NCBI RefSeq assembly: GCF_022095615.2
Contig: NZ_CP155559.1
Location: 927,501 to 991,500, forward strand
Length of the DNA: 64,000 bases
Direction of reading: 5' to 3'
Origin: Bacillus thuringiensis
Lineage (GTDB): Bacteria; Bacillota; Bacilli; Bacillales; Bacillaceae_G
Shown: positions 25,712-34,053 of the stretch, in pieces
Position numbering within the stretch: the first letter of the stretch is position 1
Layout: each line of letters begins with the position of its first letter
The notes under the pieces: generated by a model
Told to the model about the DNA's origin: nothing
Seen by the model: the letters and a program-made list of their open reading frames with translations, nothing else
The model's database searches: none
Translations under genes and position numbers: made by a program

Positions 25712-26710
25712 TTACCAACTAGCAGTTTCAGTATTTTCCTTCAACCACTTCACCCAATCCAAATCCTCTACTTTAAGCAAACTAAGCGAAACACCTTTCA
25801 TATCTAAAGAAGTTAGCAGCGTACCGACCTTTACGAATGCAACTTGCAATCCTTCCAGTTCACATAAACGGCGAATATCGTTTGTGAAAATGTATTGTTC
25901 CATTAATGGTGTTGCACCGAGTCCATTAATGAGAATAGCGAAGTTGTCACCTTTTCTCCATCGGTAAATGCTTTTAAGTTTGTTCATTAGTTCGATTGCT
26001 AATATTTCAGAAGAGGATAGTGCTTCTTTACGATAACCTTGTTCACCGTGGATACCGACGCCGTAAAAGACTTCATCTTCGTTTAATGAAAAGGAAGCTT
26101 TTCCTTTTACAGGATCGTTTGCAGGTGAAAGGGCGACTCCTAATGTGTGTAAGTTTTTGATGACAGATTGTCCAAGCATTGTTAATTCTTCTAAAGAGTA
26201 ACCTGCAAGAGCGGCCGCACCAAGTATTTTTTGAACAAAAACAGTGCCAGCGACGCCGCGTCTTCTTTTATTAAAAGAAGCATCATCTTCAATTGAAACG
26301 TCGTCATTTACGATGATGTGGTCAATTTTTCTTCCTTCTTCTTTTGCGATTTGTTCTGCCGCTAAAAAGTTTGCTACGTCATCTTTAAAGTTTTTGATGA
26401 TGAATAAAATACTTTTATCTTTTGGCATGAGGCGAGCTGCTGCAATAATTTGTTCCACTGTAGGCGGAGTGAAAATACTGCCGTTTACTGCCGCTGTAAG
26501 CATTCCTTTTCCTACATAGCCAATATCAGCAGGTTCATGTCCGCTACCACCGCCGCTTATGATGAGAACGTTTTGCTTCAGTTTTTCGATATCCTTTACA
26601 TAAATGATGTTATTTGTTTCGTCGTAATTTACTTTGTCGTTATGTTCAAAATAAAAGCCATGCAGCATATCTTGAACGATATTTTGTACATCATTCATAA
26701 TCTTTTTCAT
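25712..26710 (-). CDS. dhaQ: DhaQ-type coactivator (DhaK paralogue)
   Basis: The start is ATG 26710 with GGGTGG eight bases upstream. The 332-residue protein is a DhaK-fold dihydroxyacetone-binding protein: SGGGSGHEPADIGYVGKGML near the N terminus and GVGIHGEQGYRKE, whose His forms the covalent hemiaminal with dihydroxyacetone. There is no DhaL or DhaM partner on this strand; instead the gene directly follows a TetR-type dhaS-like gene. This matches Lactococcus lactis, where DhaQ binds dihydroxyacetone and joins DhaS to activate the kinase genes. The name rests on that context; a second kinase subunit is the alternative. Confidence 0.75.
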   Translation of the reverse strand: MKKIMNDVQNIVQDMLHGFYFEHNDKVNYDETNNIIYVKDIEKLKQNVLIISGGGSGHEPADIGYVGKGMLTAAVNGSIFTPPTVEQIIAAARLMPKDKSILFIIKNFKDDVANFLAAEQIAKEEGRKIDHIIVNDDVSIEDDASFNKRRRGVAGTVFVQKILGAAALAGYSLEELTMLGQSVIKNLHTLGVALSPANDPVKGKASFSLNEDEVFYGVGIHGEQGYRKEALSSSEILAIELMNKLKSIYRWRKGDNFAILINGLGATPLMEQYIFTNDIRRLCELEGLQVAFVKVGTLLTSLDMKGVSLSLLKVEDLDWVKWLKENTETASW

Positions 26711-26729
26711 TGCTTTTGCCACCCTTTAA

Positions 26730-27296
26730 TTACTTTGCTGATTGCTCCAGTAATAGTAGTAATTGATTGTTTATCATATTTTTCATGAGAGAAGACATAA
26801 TGGAAGGATCTACTTCGCATTTGCTTTCAATCCAATCTTTAATCGTGCCAACGAAGCCGTGACTATAAAAGGAGGCAATCGTATTTTTTGTCTCATCAGA
26901 AAGGCTGAATCCACAGCTTACAGATAATTCATCAATAATTTTCATATATAAGTTTTTCGTATGCTCAAATAAATAGTGATTAAACGAGTTTTGTTCAATG
27001 ACTTTAAAAGCATTTCGGTAAAATTTTTGATTTTCATAAAAGTAATCAAATAATAAATCGAAAATGTTTTCCCACGTTTCATAGTCAAGAAAGTCGATAA
27101 TGTTTTCTTTCGTTTCTTCTCTATAAATCCAGCTTAATAGTTCAAATTTATCTTTAAAGTGATAATAAAAAGTTTGCCTACGCATTTGACAGTGTAACAT
27201 AATATCGCTCACTGATATTTTATGAAACGACTCTGTTTCCATTAAATATTTCAATGAATTTGCGATTATCTTTTTAGAAATTATAGAAGAGGTCAT
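26730..27296 (-). CDS. dhaS: DhaS-type TetR-family activator of dihydroxyacetone kinase
   Basis: ATG 27296 is preferred over ATG 27305 because AGGG then lies nine bases upstream. The 188-residue protein has the TetR helix-turn-helix with the DhaS-like recognition part SDIMLHCQMRRQTFYYHFKD (YYHFKDKFELLSWIY follows) and a C-terminal domain ending FYSHGFVGTIKDWIE. In L. lactis DhaS is an unusual TetR protein that activates transcription when bound to DhaQ-Dha. It is divergent from the DhaKL gene and 19 bases upstream of dhaQ, the same gene logic. Confidence 0.85.
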   Translation of the reverse strand: MTSSIISKKIIANSLKYLMETESFHKISVSDIMLHCQMRRQTFYYHFKDKFELLSWIYREETKENIIDFLDYETWENIFDLLFDYFYENQKFYRNAFKVIEQNSFNHYLFEHTKNLYMKIIDELSVSCGFSLSDETKNTIASFYSHGFVGTIKDWIESKCEVDPSIMSSLMKNMINNQLLLLLEQSAK

Positions 27297-27350
27297 CTGA
27301 ATCATCCCTAGAATGTTAGTAATATGAAAATCCTATCTATAAATGAGAGC

Positions 27351-27383
27351 GGTGTCTTTAGACAGATTGTCCATTTTGTCCGT
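27351..27383. promoter_or_regulatory. Candidate DhaS binding region
   Basis: Between dhaS and dhaKL lie GGTGTC, GACAGATTGTCC and TTTTGTCC in 33 bases; GACA/TGTC form a small inverted repeat. L. lactis DhaS binds a GGACA...TGTCC-type repeat, so this is the best candidate. Confidence 0.4.
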
Positions 27384-27474
27384 TTACTATAAAACGCTTT
27401 CATTTTACTATGAGTAGTAAGAAGAAGATTTCAAATATATCACAATATATTAAAGGAATTGAGGGAGAATCACA

Positions 27475-29226
27475 ATGAAAAAGATTATAAACAAACCAGA
27501 AACATTAGTAATGGAAATGTGCAACGGAATGGTTATGGCTCATCCAGAGCTTGAGCTTTTGAAAAAATATAAAGTCATTAAGAAGAAAGAAATGAACGAA
27601 AACAAAGTAACGTTAATTAGCGGCGGCGGTAGTGGTCATGAGCCAGCACATGCAGGATTAGTCGGAAAAGGAATGTTAGATGCGGCAGTGTGCGGAGATG
27701 TGTTTGCGTCACCTTCGCAAATTCAGGTATACCAAGCAATTAAAGAGACAGCTAGTAAAAAAGGTACGTTATTAATTATTAAAAATTATAGCGGCGATAT
27801 TATGAATTTCAAAAACGGTGCGCATTTAGCGACGGAAGATGGAATTGAAGTCGACTACGTAAAAGTGGACGATGATATTGCGGTAGAAGATAGTCTGTAC
27901 ACAGTAGGACGCCGCGGCGTTGCAGGCGTTATTTTAGTCCATAAAATTGCCGGTGCAGCAGCGGAAGCGGGTATGGAGTTAGGTGCAGTAAAAGCTATCG
28001 CAGAAAAAGCAGCGGCTAACGTGCGCACAATCGGTTTAGCACTAACTTCTTGTACAGTTCCAGCGAGCGGATCACCTACTTTCACACTTGCGGAAGATGA
28101 AATGGAATACGGCGTAGGTATTCACGGTGAACCAGGAATTAAGCGTGAGAAAACGATGTCAGCAGATGAATTAGCGAACCGTATGACAAATGATTTAATG
28201 AAAGATTTAGGAGTAAAAGACGGCGAAGAAATTGCACTTCTAGTCAATGGCTTTGGCGGAACTCCACTACAAGAACTTTACCTATTTAATAACGCAGTTA
28301 CGAGAGAATTAGCTGCTAGAAACATTAAAATTAATAGAGTATTTGTCGGTAATTATATGACGAGTATCGATATGGCTGGTATGTCTTTAACAGTGATGAA
28401 ATTAGATGATGAGCTAAAAACATTACTATCTAAAGAGTGTAATACACCTGCGTTTAAAGTAGATGGACCAGTTGAGAGTGTAGAGTATGTGAATGTACTT
28501 GAAGATGTAGAAGAGAAAGAAGTTTCCTTCGAAATAGAAACAGCGGAAGAGCACGCTGTTATTAAAAATAATGTCATTACATTAAACAACATGATTTATC
28601 TCGTTGATAAAATGAGCGATATTATTATTAAAAATGAGGTACCGTTCTGTGAGTTAGACACGCATGCTGGTGATGGAGACTTCGGAATGAGTGTGGCAAA
28701 AGGATTTAAGCAATTAAAACGTGAGTGGCATTCGATTGTAGAACAAGAAAACGTAACGATCGGATCATTCCTTGACAGTTGTTCGATGATTATTATGGAA
28801 CATTGCGGCGGCGCATCTGGTCCAATTTGGGGCGGTGCATTCCGCGCAGCTAGTAAAGCAGCAGGCGAAAAACGTGAACTAACAGTGAAAGAATTCGCTG
28901 AAATGCTGCAAGCAGCACTGCAAGGCATACAATCTATCGGTGAAAGATCATTTGGTAGAGGAGCAGTAGTTGGTGATAAAACACTTGTTGACGCACTTGC
29001 TCCATGTGTAGACTCTTGGTTAGCTAGCGCTTCAAATGAAGAAGACGTGAAAACTGCCTTTGAAAAAGGAGCAGAAGCAGCCGTTAAAGGCGCAGAGTAT
29101 ACGAAAGAAATCGTAGCTCGCATGGGCCGCGCCGGTACAGTTGGTGAAAGAAGTTTAGGATATCCAGATGCAGGTGCACATGCGCTTGGGGTTATCTTTA
29201 CGGAGATTTCGGGTAGTTTGAAATAG
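27475..29226 (+). CDS. dhaKL: ATP-dependent dihydroxyacetone kinase, fused DhaK-DhaL
   Basis: A 583-residue protein starting at ATG 27475 after TTGAGGGAG. Residues about 1-330 are the DhaK domain (SGGGSGHEPAHAGLVGKGML, KNYSGDIMNF, GVGIHGEPG with the substrate-binding His). Residues about 365-580 are the DhaL ATP-binding domain: ELDTHAGDGDFGMSV with the magnesium aspartates, HCGGASGPIWGGAF, and GRAGTVGERSLGYPDAGAHA. The fused K-L form uses ATP directly, as in Citrobacter or yeast kinases, rather than a PTS. It feeds dihydroxyacetone into glycolysis or detoxifies it. Divergent DhaS/DhaQ probably activate it. Confidence 0.93.
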   Translation: MKKIINKPETLVMEMCNGMVMAHPELELLKKYKVIKKKEMNENKVTLISGGGSGHEPAHAGLVGKGMLDAAVCGDVFASPSQIQVYQAIKETASKKGTLLIIKNYSGDIMNFKNGAHLATEDGIEVDYVKVDDDIAVEDSLYTVGRRGVAGVILVHKIAGAAAEAGMELGAVKAIAEKAAANVRTIGLALTSCTVPASGSPTFTLAEDEMEYGVGIHGEPGIKREKTMSADELANRMTNDLMKDLGVKDGEEIALLVNGFGGTPLQELYLFNNAVTRELAARNIKINRVFVGNYMTSIDMAGMSLTVMKLDDELKTLLSKECNTPAFKVDGPVESVEYVNVLEDVEEKEVSFEIETAEEHAVIKNNVITLNNMIYLVDKMSDIIIKNEVPFCELDTHAGDGDFGMSVAKGFKQLKREWHSIVEQENVTIGSFLDSCSMIIMEHCGGASGPIWGGAFRAASKAAGEKRELTVKEFAEMLQAALQGIQSIGERSFGRGAVVGDKTLVDALAPCVDSWLASASNEEDVKTAFEKGAEAAVKGAEYTKEIVARMGRAGTVGERSLGYPDAGAHALGVIFTEISGSLK

Positions 29227-29237
29227 GAATTAAAAGA

Positions 29238-29272
29238 TCCCCTCTGCCTTAAGGTGGAGGGGATTTTTATTT
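29238..29272 (+). terminator. Terminator of dhaKL
   Basis: ATCCCCTC and GAGGGGAT around a GCCTTAAGGT-type loop, followed by TTTT. Confidence 0.85.
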
Positions 29273-29300
29273 ATAATCATCATTCTTCCAGTGGAAAAAA

Positions 29301-29942
29301 TTATTTATTAGCCAATCTAGAAGCTGCTTCTTCAACTTCTTTATATGCGTTTTGTAATACGTCAGTTGGATCTAGTACTGCTGTTCCTTGTGCACGAACG
29401 ATTTGATAATCTTCAATGCCAAGGAAATTAAACATTGCTTTTAAATATTTATGAGAGTATTCCACTTCTGTATACCAATCATCATTTGTATAGATCCCTC
29501 CACTTGCTTGTATAACAAGCATTCTTCTTCCATCTTTAAGTAGCCCTACTGATCCAGTTTCAGTATATTTAAATGTTTCACGTGCAATCATGATATTGTC
29601 CATGTAATCTTTTAACTTTGATGGAATATTAAAGTTGTGCAAAGGTAATACGATCACATACGTATTTGCACTTTTAAATTGTTGTAAAATTTCGGACATA
29701 CGCTCTGTTACTTTTTGTTCTTCATCAGTTAACTTCTGTCCATTTCCTTGTTTTTCCCATGCGCTTAAAACAATTTTATCTATCATTGGTACTACATCAT
29801 CGTATAAATGAATTTGTTCAATCGTTTCATTATTAGGAATGAATTCTTTATAAGATTCTAAAAAGTGGTTAAAAACCTTAATGCTGACTGATGATGTATC
29901 ATCCACTTTTGGATGTGCGTTTATGATAAGTGTTTTGTTCAT
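29301..29942 (-). CDS. azoR: FMN-dependent NADH-azoreductase
   Basis: A 213-residue flavodoxin-fold protein starting at ATG 29942 after AAAGGGGAAAT. The family pattern is clear: TLIINAHPKVDDTSSVS at the N terminus (FMN phosphate loop), VIVLPLHNFNIPSKLKDYMD (the PMYNFxxPAxLKxxxD block) and LLKDGRRMLVIQASGGIY (flavin-binding strand). AzoR enzymes reduce quinones and azo dyes by two electrons with NADH and FMN and protect against thiol stress. The divergent Rrf2 gene and the direct repeats between them suggest redox control. Confidence 0.92.
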   Translation of the reverse strand: MNKTLIINAHPKVDDTSSVSIKVFNHFLESYKEFIPNNETIEQIHLYDDVVPMIDKIVLSAWEKQGNGQKLTDEEQKVTERMSEILQQFKSANTYVIVLPLHNFNIPSKLKDYMDNIMIARETFKYTETGSVGLLKDGRRMLVIQASGGIYTNDDWYTEVEYSHKYLKAMFNFLGIEDYQIVRAQGTAVLDPTDVLQNAYKEVEEAASRLANK

Positions 29943-29975
29943 TTGTATTTCCCCTTTTTAAAAGTTTTTACGTTT

Positions 29976-30006
29976 TTAATTGTCGACTAAGTTAATCGTC
30001 GATTAG
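29976..30006. promoter_or_regulatory. Tandem direct repeat, probable Rrf2 operator
   Basis: TTAATTGTCGACTAAG (29976-29991) is followed at once by TTAATCGTCGATTAG (29992-30006). The pair lies in the azoR promoter region. Confidence 0.6.
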
Positions 30007-30153
30007 TATTGTCTTCAATATAAACTCTGAAATTATTTTTGTCAAATGAAATACATACTATTCGAAAAGAGCCTTTTTTTATTTGACTAAACTTCTAAAT
30101 GGTCCTAAGATACAATTTGATAACCCTTAAAATAAAAAGCAGGTGATTTGTAT

Positions 30154-30660
30154 ATGCAATATAGTGTTGGGGTTGAATATGCCTTGCATTGCCTAGTTTA
30201 TTTAATTAATACTCCTTCTAAGGAAAGTGTTGGAATAAAAGATTTGGCAGAGTTTCAAGGACTTTCGGAAACATTCCTTTCAAAAGTTTTCGGTAAATTA
30301 TCTAAAGCTGACATTGTGAGTTCTGTCCCGGGTGTAAAGGGAGGATACAGGTTAGCTAAATCTCCAGAAGATATTTCTTTTTGGGATGTAATAGAAGCTG
30401 TCGAAGGCCCAAAACCTATTTTTCAATGTAAAAATATTGTACAAAATGGTCTACTATATCGAGATGAAGCTTGTAATTCTTGTGAACCTAGCAATTCTTC
30501 TTGTACAATTAACTTAGTAATGCTTGAAGCAGAAGAACACATGCGTGAGTTTCTCCGTAAAAAGACTCTTGCATGGTTAGATAAAGAACTTGATATTGTT
30601 TTACCTGAAAAGACAAGGGTAGATACTCGTGAATACTTCAACCAAAAAAACTCTAACTAA
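30154..30660 (+). CDS. Rrf2-family transcriptional regulator
   Basis: The start is ATG 30154, with AGGTGA seven bases upstream (an in-frame TTG at 30148 overlaps the site). The 168-residue protein has the Rrf2 winged helix (MQYSVGVEYALHCLVYLINT, IKDLAEFQGLSETFLSKVFG, VPGVKGGYRLAKSPEDIS) and in the C-terminal half four cysteines (IFQCKN, EACNSCEPSNSSC). Three of these in a C-x2-C-x6-C spacing recall the sensor cysteines of Rrf2 proteins that bind an iron-sulfur cluster or form disulfides. It is divergent from azoR and probably controls it. Confidence 0.88.
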   Translation: MQYSVGVEYALHCLVYLINTPSKESVGIKDLAEFQGLSETFLSKVFGKLSKADIVSSVPGVKGGYRLAKSPEDISFWDVIEAVEGPKPIFQCKNIVQNGLLYRDEACNSCEPSNSSCTINLVMLEAEEHMREFLRKKTLAWLDKELDIVLPEKTRVDTREYFNQKNSN

Positions 30661-30690
30661 ATCGACATGACGAATTAGTTAGAGTTTTTT
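30648..30690 (+). terminator. Terminator of the Rrf2 gene
   Basis: AAACTCTAACTAA and TTAGTTAGAGTTT with a T tract; the stem includes the stop codon. Confidence 0.85.
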
Positions 30691-30926
30691 TGGTTTTTAA
30701 CATTAATACTATTATGTGGTACTTCATCACAAATTACTTTTCTACATTTAAGTCATAAAGTTTCAAATTAAGAATTACTATCTTTAAGGCAAGTAGAAAG
30801 AACCATAACCTTACCATACCGGCAATTTATGGTTCGTATCACATGTTACTATGTATAAAGACTCGAGGACGTAAAAGAAAAAACAAGTCGTTTAAAAAAA
30901 TTTGGGCTATGAGTAAAACACTACTG

Positions 30927-31155
30927 TCAAGAATTGTTTTGGATATACTTTATTCTTTGAATTTATCTGGTTTTTCAACTCTAAATGATTGCACCTCACC
31001 GCACTCTAAAAAAATGTGGTTAATAGTTTGGAACGCCTCCCGCCTGAAAAGAATCTACTAGATTCATCTTCACAAACATATGCATGATAAGCAGATCCAA
31101 CTCTTCCTTCTTTAAATGTAGTAGAACCACAATTCTCGCATCGTTTATTTTTCAT
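30927..31155 (-). pseudogene. Zinc-ribbon protein broken by a short insertion and frameshift
   Basis: ATG 31155 (site AGAGGTG) opens MKNKRCENCGSTTFKEGRVG then SAYHAYVCED, the first half of a small zinc-ribbon protein. The frame then runs through about 70 unrelated bases to a stop at 31006. In another frame immediately after these bases comes ECGEVQSFRVEKPDKFKEYI then QNNS and a stop at 30927, which supplies the second zinc ligand C in CG and a normal tail. The original protein would read VCEDCGEVQSF. The extra bases contain the palindrome GAATCTAGTAGATTC. So the gene was probably split by a small insertion. Confidence 0.55.
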
Positions 31156-31397
31156 GTTACTAACACCTCTTTTGCTGTGTTTTTAAGATAGAAGTAAAGC
31201 AACTTGGTTATACATGATATTTTCGACATGATACAACATACCCCTTTATATATTCGTAAGTAAAACAAGATAATACCCTTATGAAGCTCTATAAAAATAT
31301 GATTTCTTATATATCATTTAATACTTATAGGAAAAATGAGTATTAAATGATTGATTTTTATTATTCTGATGATTATAATAAATGAAAATCAAACAAT

Positions 31398-31558
31398 TCT
31401 TATATTGAGAAGTGGAGGGACGGGCCCTATGAAACTTCGGCAACCTCGTATGAGACGAAAGGTGCCAAATCCTGCAGGTGAAGAAACACCTGAAAGATAA
31501 GAGCGGTTCACTTAGTCAAGAAGGCTACTCTTATTTCGATAAGAGTAGCCTTTTTTAT
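31398..31558 (+). ncRNA. SAM-I (S-box) riboswitch with terminator
   Basis: The aptamer has the S-box core: TTCTTAT...GAAGTGGAGGGACGGGCCC, TATGAAACTTCGGCAACC, a GGTGCCAAATCC segment, a GCAGGTG/CACCTG stem and the closing AAGATAAGAG near 31494-31503. The terminator follows: AAGGCTACTCTTAT, TTCG, ATAAGAGTAGCC and TTTTTT (31520-31556). High S-adenosylmethionine would stop transcription of the two genes behind it. Confidence 0.93.
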
Positions 31559-31585
31559 GGCTAAAAGGTAAAGGGGGAATAGGTA

Positions 31586-32644
31586 GTGGAGTATGGTTTT
31601 TGGTTACCGATTTTTGGGGGATGGCTTCGAAATGTAGATAATGAATCTATGCCGCCTACGTTTGAGTATGCAAAACAAACAGCGCAAGCGGCAGAACAAT
31701 TAGGTTTTTCAACAACACTTATTGCGGAATTAAACTTAAATGATATAAAAGGTGTTTCAGCACCAAGTTTAGAAGCGTGGACAACTGCGGCAGCACTTGC
31801 AGCAGTAACGGATAAATTAGAGATTATGACAGCTGTCAGACCTGGCTTCCACAATCCAGCAGTTACAGCGAAAATGGCAGCGAATATCGATCAATTAAGT
31901 AATGGCCGTTTTACATTGAATGTAGTTTCAGCATGGTGGGAAGAAGAAGCGAGGCAGTATGGCGGAGTATTTACCGCACATGATGAAAGATATGATCGCA
32001 CAGAGGAATTTGTAACAATTTTGAAGGAACTTTGGAAAGAAGAAGTGTTTTCTTATAAAGGGAACTTTTATGAGCTTCATCATACACATTTAAGTCCAAA
32101 GCCTGTGCAGAAACAGGGCATTAAGATTTATGCAGGTGGTGAAAGTGAGAGAGGAAAAGAGGTCATTGTAAATCACGCGGATGCATATGTAATGCACGGG
32201 GGAACAGTGGAAGAGGTATCTGTGAAAATAGAAGATATGAAGAATCGTAGAAAGAAAGTCACAGAGGAGCCATTGCAGTCATTTGGGCTTGCGGCTTACG
32301 TCATTTGTCGTGATACAGAAGAAGAGGCATTAGAAGAATGGAGACGCATAACGGATGTGAAAGACGATGCTTTAGGTTACGCGGGTTACCAAGACTTTAT
32401 TAGTAAATCGCATTTAGAACAGCAAGTGAAATTGAATGATTATTCCGTATCCAATCGCGGGTTACGTCCTAATCTAATCGGAACACCAGAACAAATTGCA
32501 GAAAGGATACTCGCTTTTGAAAAAGTGGGTGTTACGTTATTACTTTTACAATTTTCGCCACAGCTTGAAGAGATGAAACGATTTTCTGAAAAAGTGATGC
32601 CATTAGTTGAAGCAAAAAGAAAGGAATTGATTACAAATGAGTAA
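31586..32644 (+). CDS. LLM-class FMNH2-dependent (alkanesulfonate-type) monooxygenase
   Basis: A 352-residue TIM-barrel flavoprotein starting at GTG 31586, with AAGGGGGAAT nine bases upstream. It is like SsuD: the N terminus MEYGFWLPIFGGWLRNVDNE, ATFEYAKQTAQAAEQLGFST, RPGFHNPAVTAKMAANIDQL and SNGRFTLNVVSAWWEEEARQ with the SsuD-type WW-E pair, and KGNFYELHHTHLSPKPVQ. Such enzymes split sulfite from alkanesulfonates. Being under a SAM-I riboswitch, the gene belongs to sulfur supply when methionine/SAM is low. It overlaps the next gene by 8 bases. Confidence 0.92.
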   Translation: MEYGFWLPIFGGWLRNVDNESMPPTFEYAKQTAQAAEQLGFSTTLIAELNLNDIKGVSAPSLEAWTTAAALAAVTDKLEIMTAVRPGFHNPAVTAKMAANIDQLSNGRFTLNVVSAWWEEEARQYGGVFTAHDERYDRTEEFVTILKELWKEEVFSYKGNFYELHHTHLSPKPVQKQGIKIYAGGESERGKEVIVNHADAYVMHGGTVEEVSVKIEDMKNRRKKVTEEPLQSFGLAAYVICRDTEEEALEEWRRITDVKDDALGYAGYQDFISKSHLEQQVKLNDYSVSNRGLRPNLIGTPEQIAERILAFEKVGVTLLLLQFSPQLEEMKRFSEKVMPLVEAKRKELITNE

Positions 32645-33593
32645 AATTTACATATTACATGAGAATAAAGAATGGACGGATCATTTGGTGAGAAGGTTAG
32701 AAGAACTAGAGTTACCTTATGAGGAATGGCATTTAGATGAAGGAACACTTTCGTTAGAAAAAGAACCTCCTCAAGGTGTTTTTTATAGCCGCATGAGTGC
32801 TTCTTCACATACGAGAGGTCATCGATATGCACCTGAGTTGACGGAAGGAGTCCTTGCTTGGCTAGAAGGACACGGACGAACGGTATTTAATGGATCTCGA
32901 GCATTACGCCTTGAAGTAAGTAAATTGAATCAATATGCAGCATTAAGAAATTTTGGCATACAAGTGCCGAAAACAATTGGTGCTGTTGGCCGTGATTATA
33001 TAGTAAAAGCAGCAAAGGAGTTAGGGGAAGTACCGTTCATTACAAAGCATAACCGTGCAGGTAAAGGCCTTGGTGTTCAACTGTTTCATTCCATTGATGC
33101 TTTAGAACAATATTTGGATGGTCCGGCGTTTGAAGAACCGATTGATGGAATTACTTTAATCCAGCAATATATTGAAGCGCCCGAACCATATATTACACGT
33201 TGTGAGTTTGTAGGCGGCCAGTTTGTATATGCGGTTAAAGTAGATACGTCAGAAGGATTTGAGCTTTGTCCAGCAGATGCGTGTTCGATTCAAGATGCTT
33301 TTTGCCCAGTAGGAGAAGAGAGTAAGAAAGAGTCGTCAACAAAATTTGAAATTATATCAGACTTCCAAGAGCCAATCATTGAACAATACAAAGAGTTTTT
33401 GAAAGAAAATAAAATTACCGTTGCTGGTATTGAATTTATTCGTAGTGCGGATGGAAAAATTTATACGTATGATATTAATACAAATACAAACTATAATTCT
33501 GGCGCAGAGTCTGTGGCGAATCAATTTGGTATGCTTGAACTTGCTACATTCCTTGGAAGAGAATTAGAAAAACAAGTAGAGTCAGTTAAATAA
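32637..33593 (+). CDS. ATP-grasp (RimK-like) ligase in the SAM-controlled operon
   Basis: A 318-residue protein starting at ATG 32637 inside the end of the monooxygenase gene. The ATP-grasp fold is indicated by the KHNRAGKGLGVQLFHS glycine-rich loop near residues 140-156, the hinge TLIQQYIEAPEPYITRCEFV and GIEFIRSADGKIYTYDINTN, where E and N bind magnesium-ATP. These enzymes join a carboxylate to an amine or thiol. No substrate is evident, but sharing a SAM riboswitch with an SsuD-like enzyme suggests work on a sulfur compound or its carrier. That pairing is an inference. Confidence 0.82.
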   Translation: MSKIYILHENKEWTDHLVRRLEELELPYEEWHLDEGTLSLEKEPPQGVFYSRMSASSHTRGHRYAPELTEGVLAWLEGHGRTVFNGSRALRLEVSKLNQYAALRNFGIQVPKTIGAVGRDYIVKAAKELGEVPFITKHNRAGKGLGVQLFHSIDALEQYLDGPAFEEPIDGITLIQQYIEAPEPYITRCEFVGGQFVYAVKVDTSEGFELCPADACSIQDAFCPVGEESKKESSTKFEIISDFQEPIIEQYKEFLKENKITVAGIEFIRSADGKIYTYDINTNTNYNSGAESVANQFGMLELATFLGRELEKQVESVK

Positions 33594-33601
33594 TAGGTAA
33601 G

Positions 33602-33695
33602 GTTCTAGTGAAAATATTTGTTAAAGTAATCGTGGTCGTATGGCCGAGTTTAGGGGAGTACTACTTACAAGCTCTTATGGTTTTTGCACTAGAAC
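33602..33695 (+). other. 3' region with a long-range inverted repeat
   Basis: GTTCTAGTG (33602-33610) and CACTAGAAC (33687-33695) enclose about 75 bases that hold further short stems (GGTCGTATGGCC). It may fold as one structured 3' UTR of the SAM-controlled operon. Confidence 0.4.
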
Positions 33696-33703
33696 GAAAA
33701 ACA

Positions 33704-33787
33704 GCCCAAGTTTCAATGAGGAACTTGGGCTATTTGTGTGTTATATATTCGTAAGTAAAACAAAATAATATCAATATGAGTTTTTAC
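33704..33787. repeat. Left flanking direct repeat of the sigma/bacteriocin island
   Basis: The hairpin GCCCAAGTTTCAATGAGG plus AACTTGGGCT (33704-33731) and the following ATATATTCGTAAGTAAAACA, ATAATAT and ATGAGTTTTT blocks recur in the same order and direction at 39551-39669. It also works as the terminator after the ATP-grasp gene. Confidence 0.75.
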
Positions 33788-33828
33788 AGATTTTAAAAGA
33801 AGTATCCACTTTAGTTGAGTATTCATAT

Positions 33829-34053
33829 CTATTCAGATTGTAAATTTGGTGACGTGTTATTTTGTTCTATAAAGTCAAAAAAAGTAGGTGCAGTAATGTC
33901 TTGTAGGACAGGGATTTTTTCTAAAATTTTTATTTTTATTTCTTGTTCTATATTTTCTCTTTCCTGAAAGGGGGTATTTTGTATACATTTATTTATCTTA
34001 GGGGAAAACATCTCTATTATTTCTTCAAATTCAATAGTTGTACAATCATTCAT
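33829..34053 (-). CDS. RsoA-like small subunit of a split sigma factor
   Basis: A 74-residue protein whose ATG 34053 overlaps the end of the sigma gene by 8 bases. It reads FEEIIEMFSPKINKCIQNTP then ENIEQEIKIKILEKIPVLQD, a helical pattern like the region 2.1-2.2 core-binding part of sigma-70 factors (DxxQEixxKil). In B. subtilis the split sigma factor SigO needs RsoA, a protein of about 80 residues that supplies region 2. Size, order after the sigma gene, overlap and motif all match. The similarity is by eye, so a hypothetical small protein is the alternative. Confidence 0.6.
   Translation of the reverse strand: MNDCTTIEFEEIIEMFSPKINKCIQNTPFQERENIEQEIKIKILEKIPVLQDITAPTFFDFIEQNNTSPNLQSE

Noticed and set aside
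26244..26788. Plus-strand frames opposite dhaQ
   Set aside because: Complement of a well-conserved enzyme-like gene; no independent start signals.
31249..31276. Third copy of the island flank as an att site
   Set aside because: Only the AT-rich GTAAGTAAAACA part is shared and the hairpin is missing; it may simply be a common short repeat.
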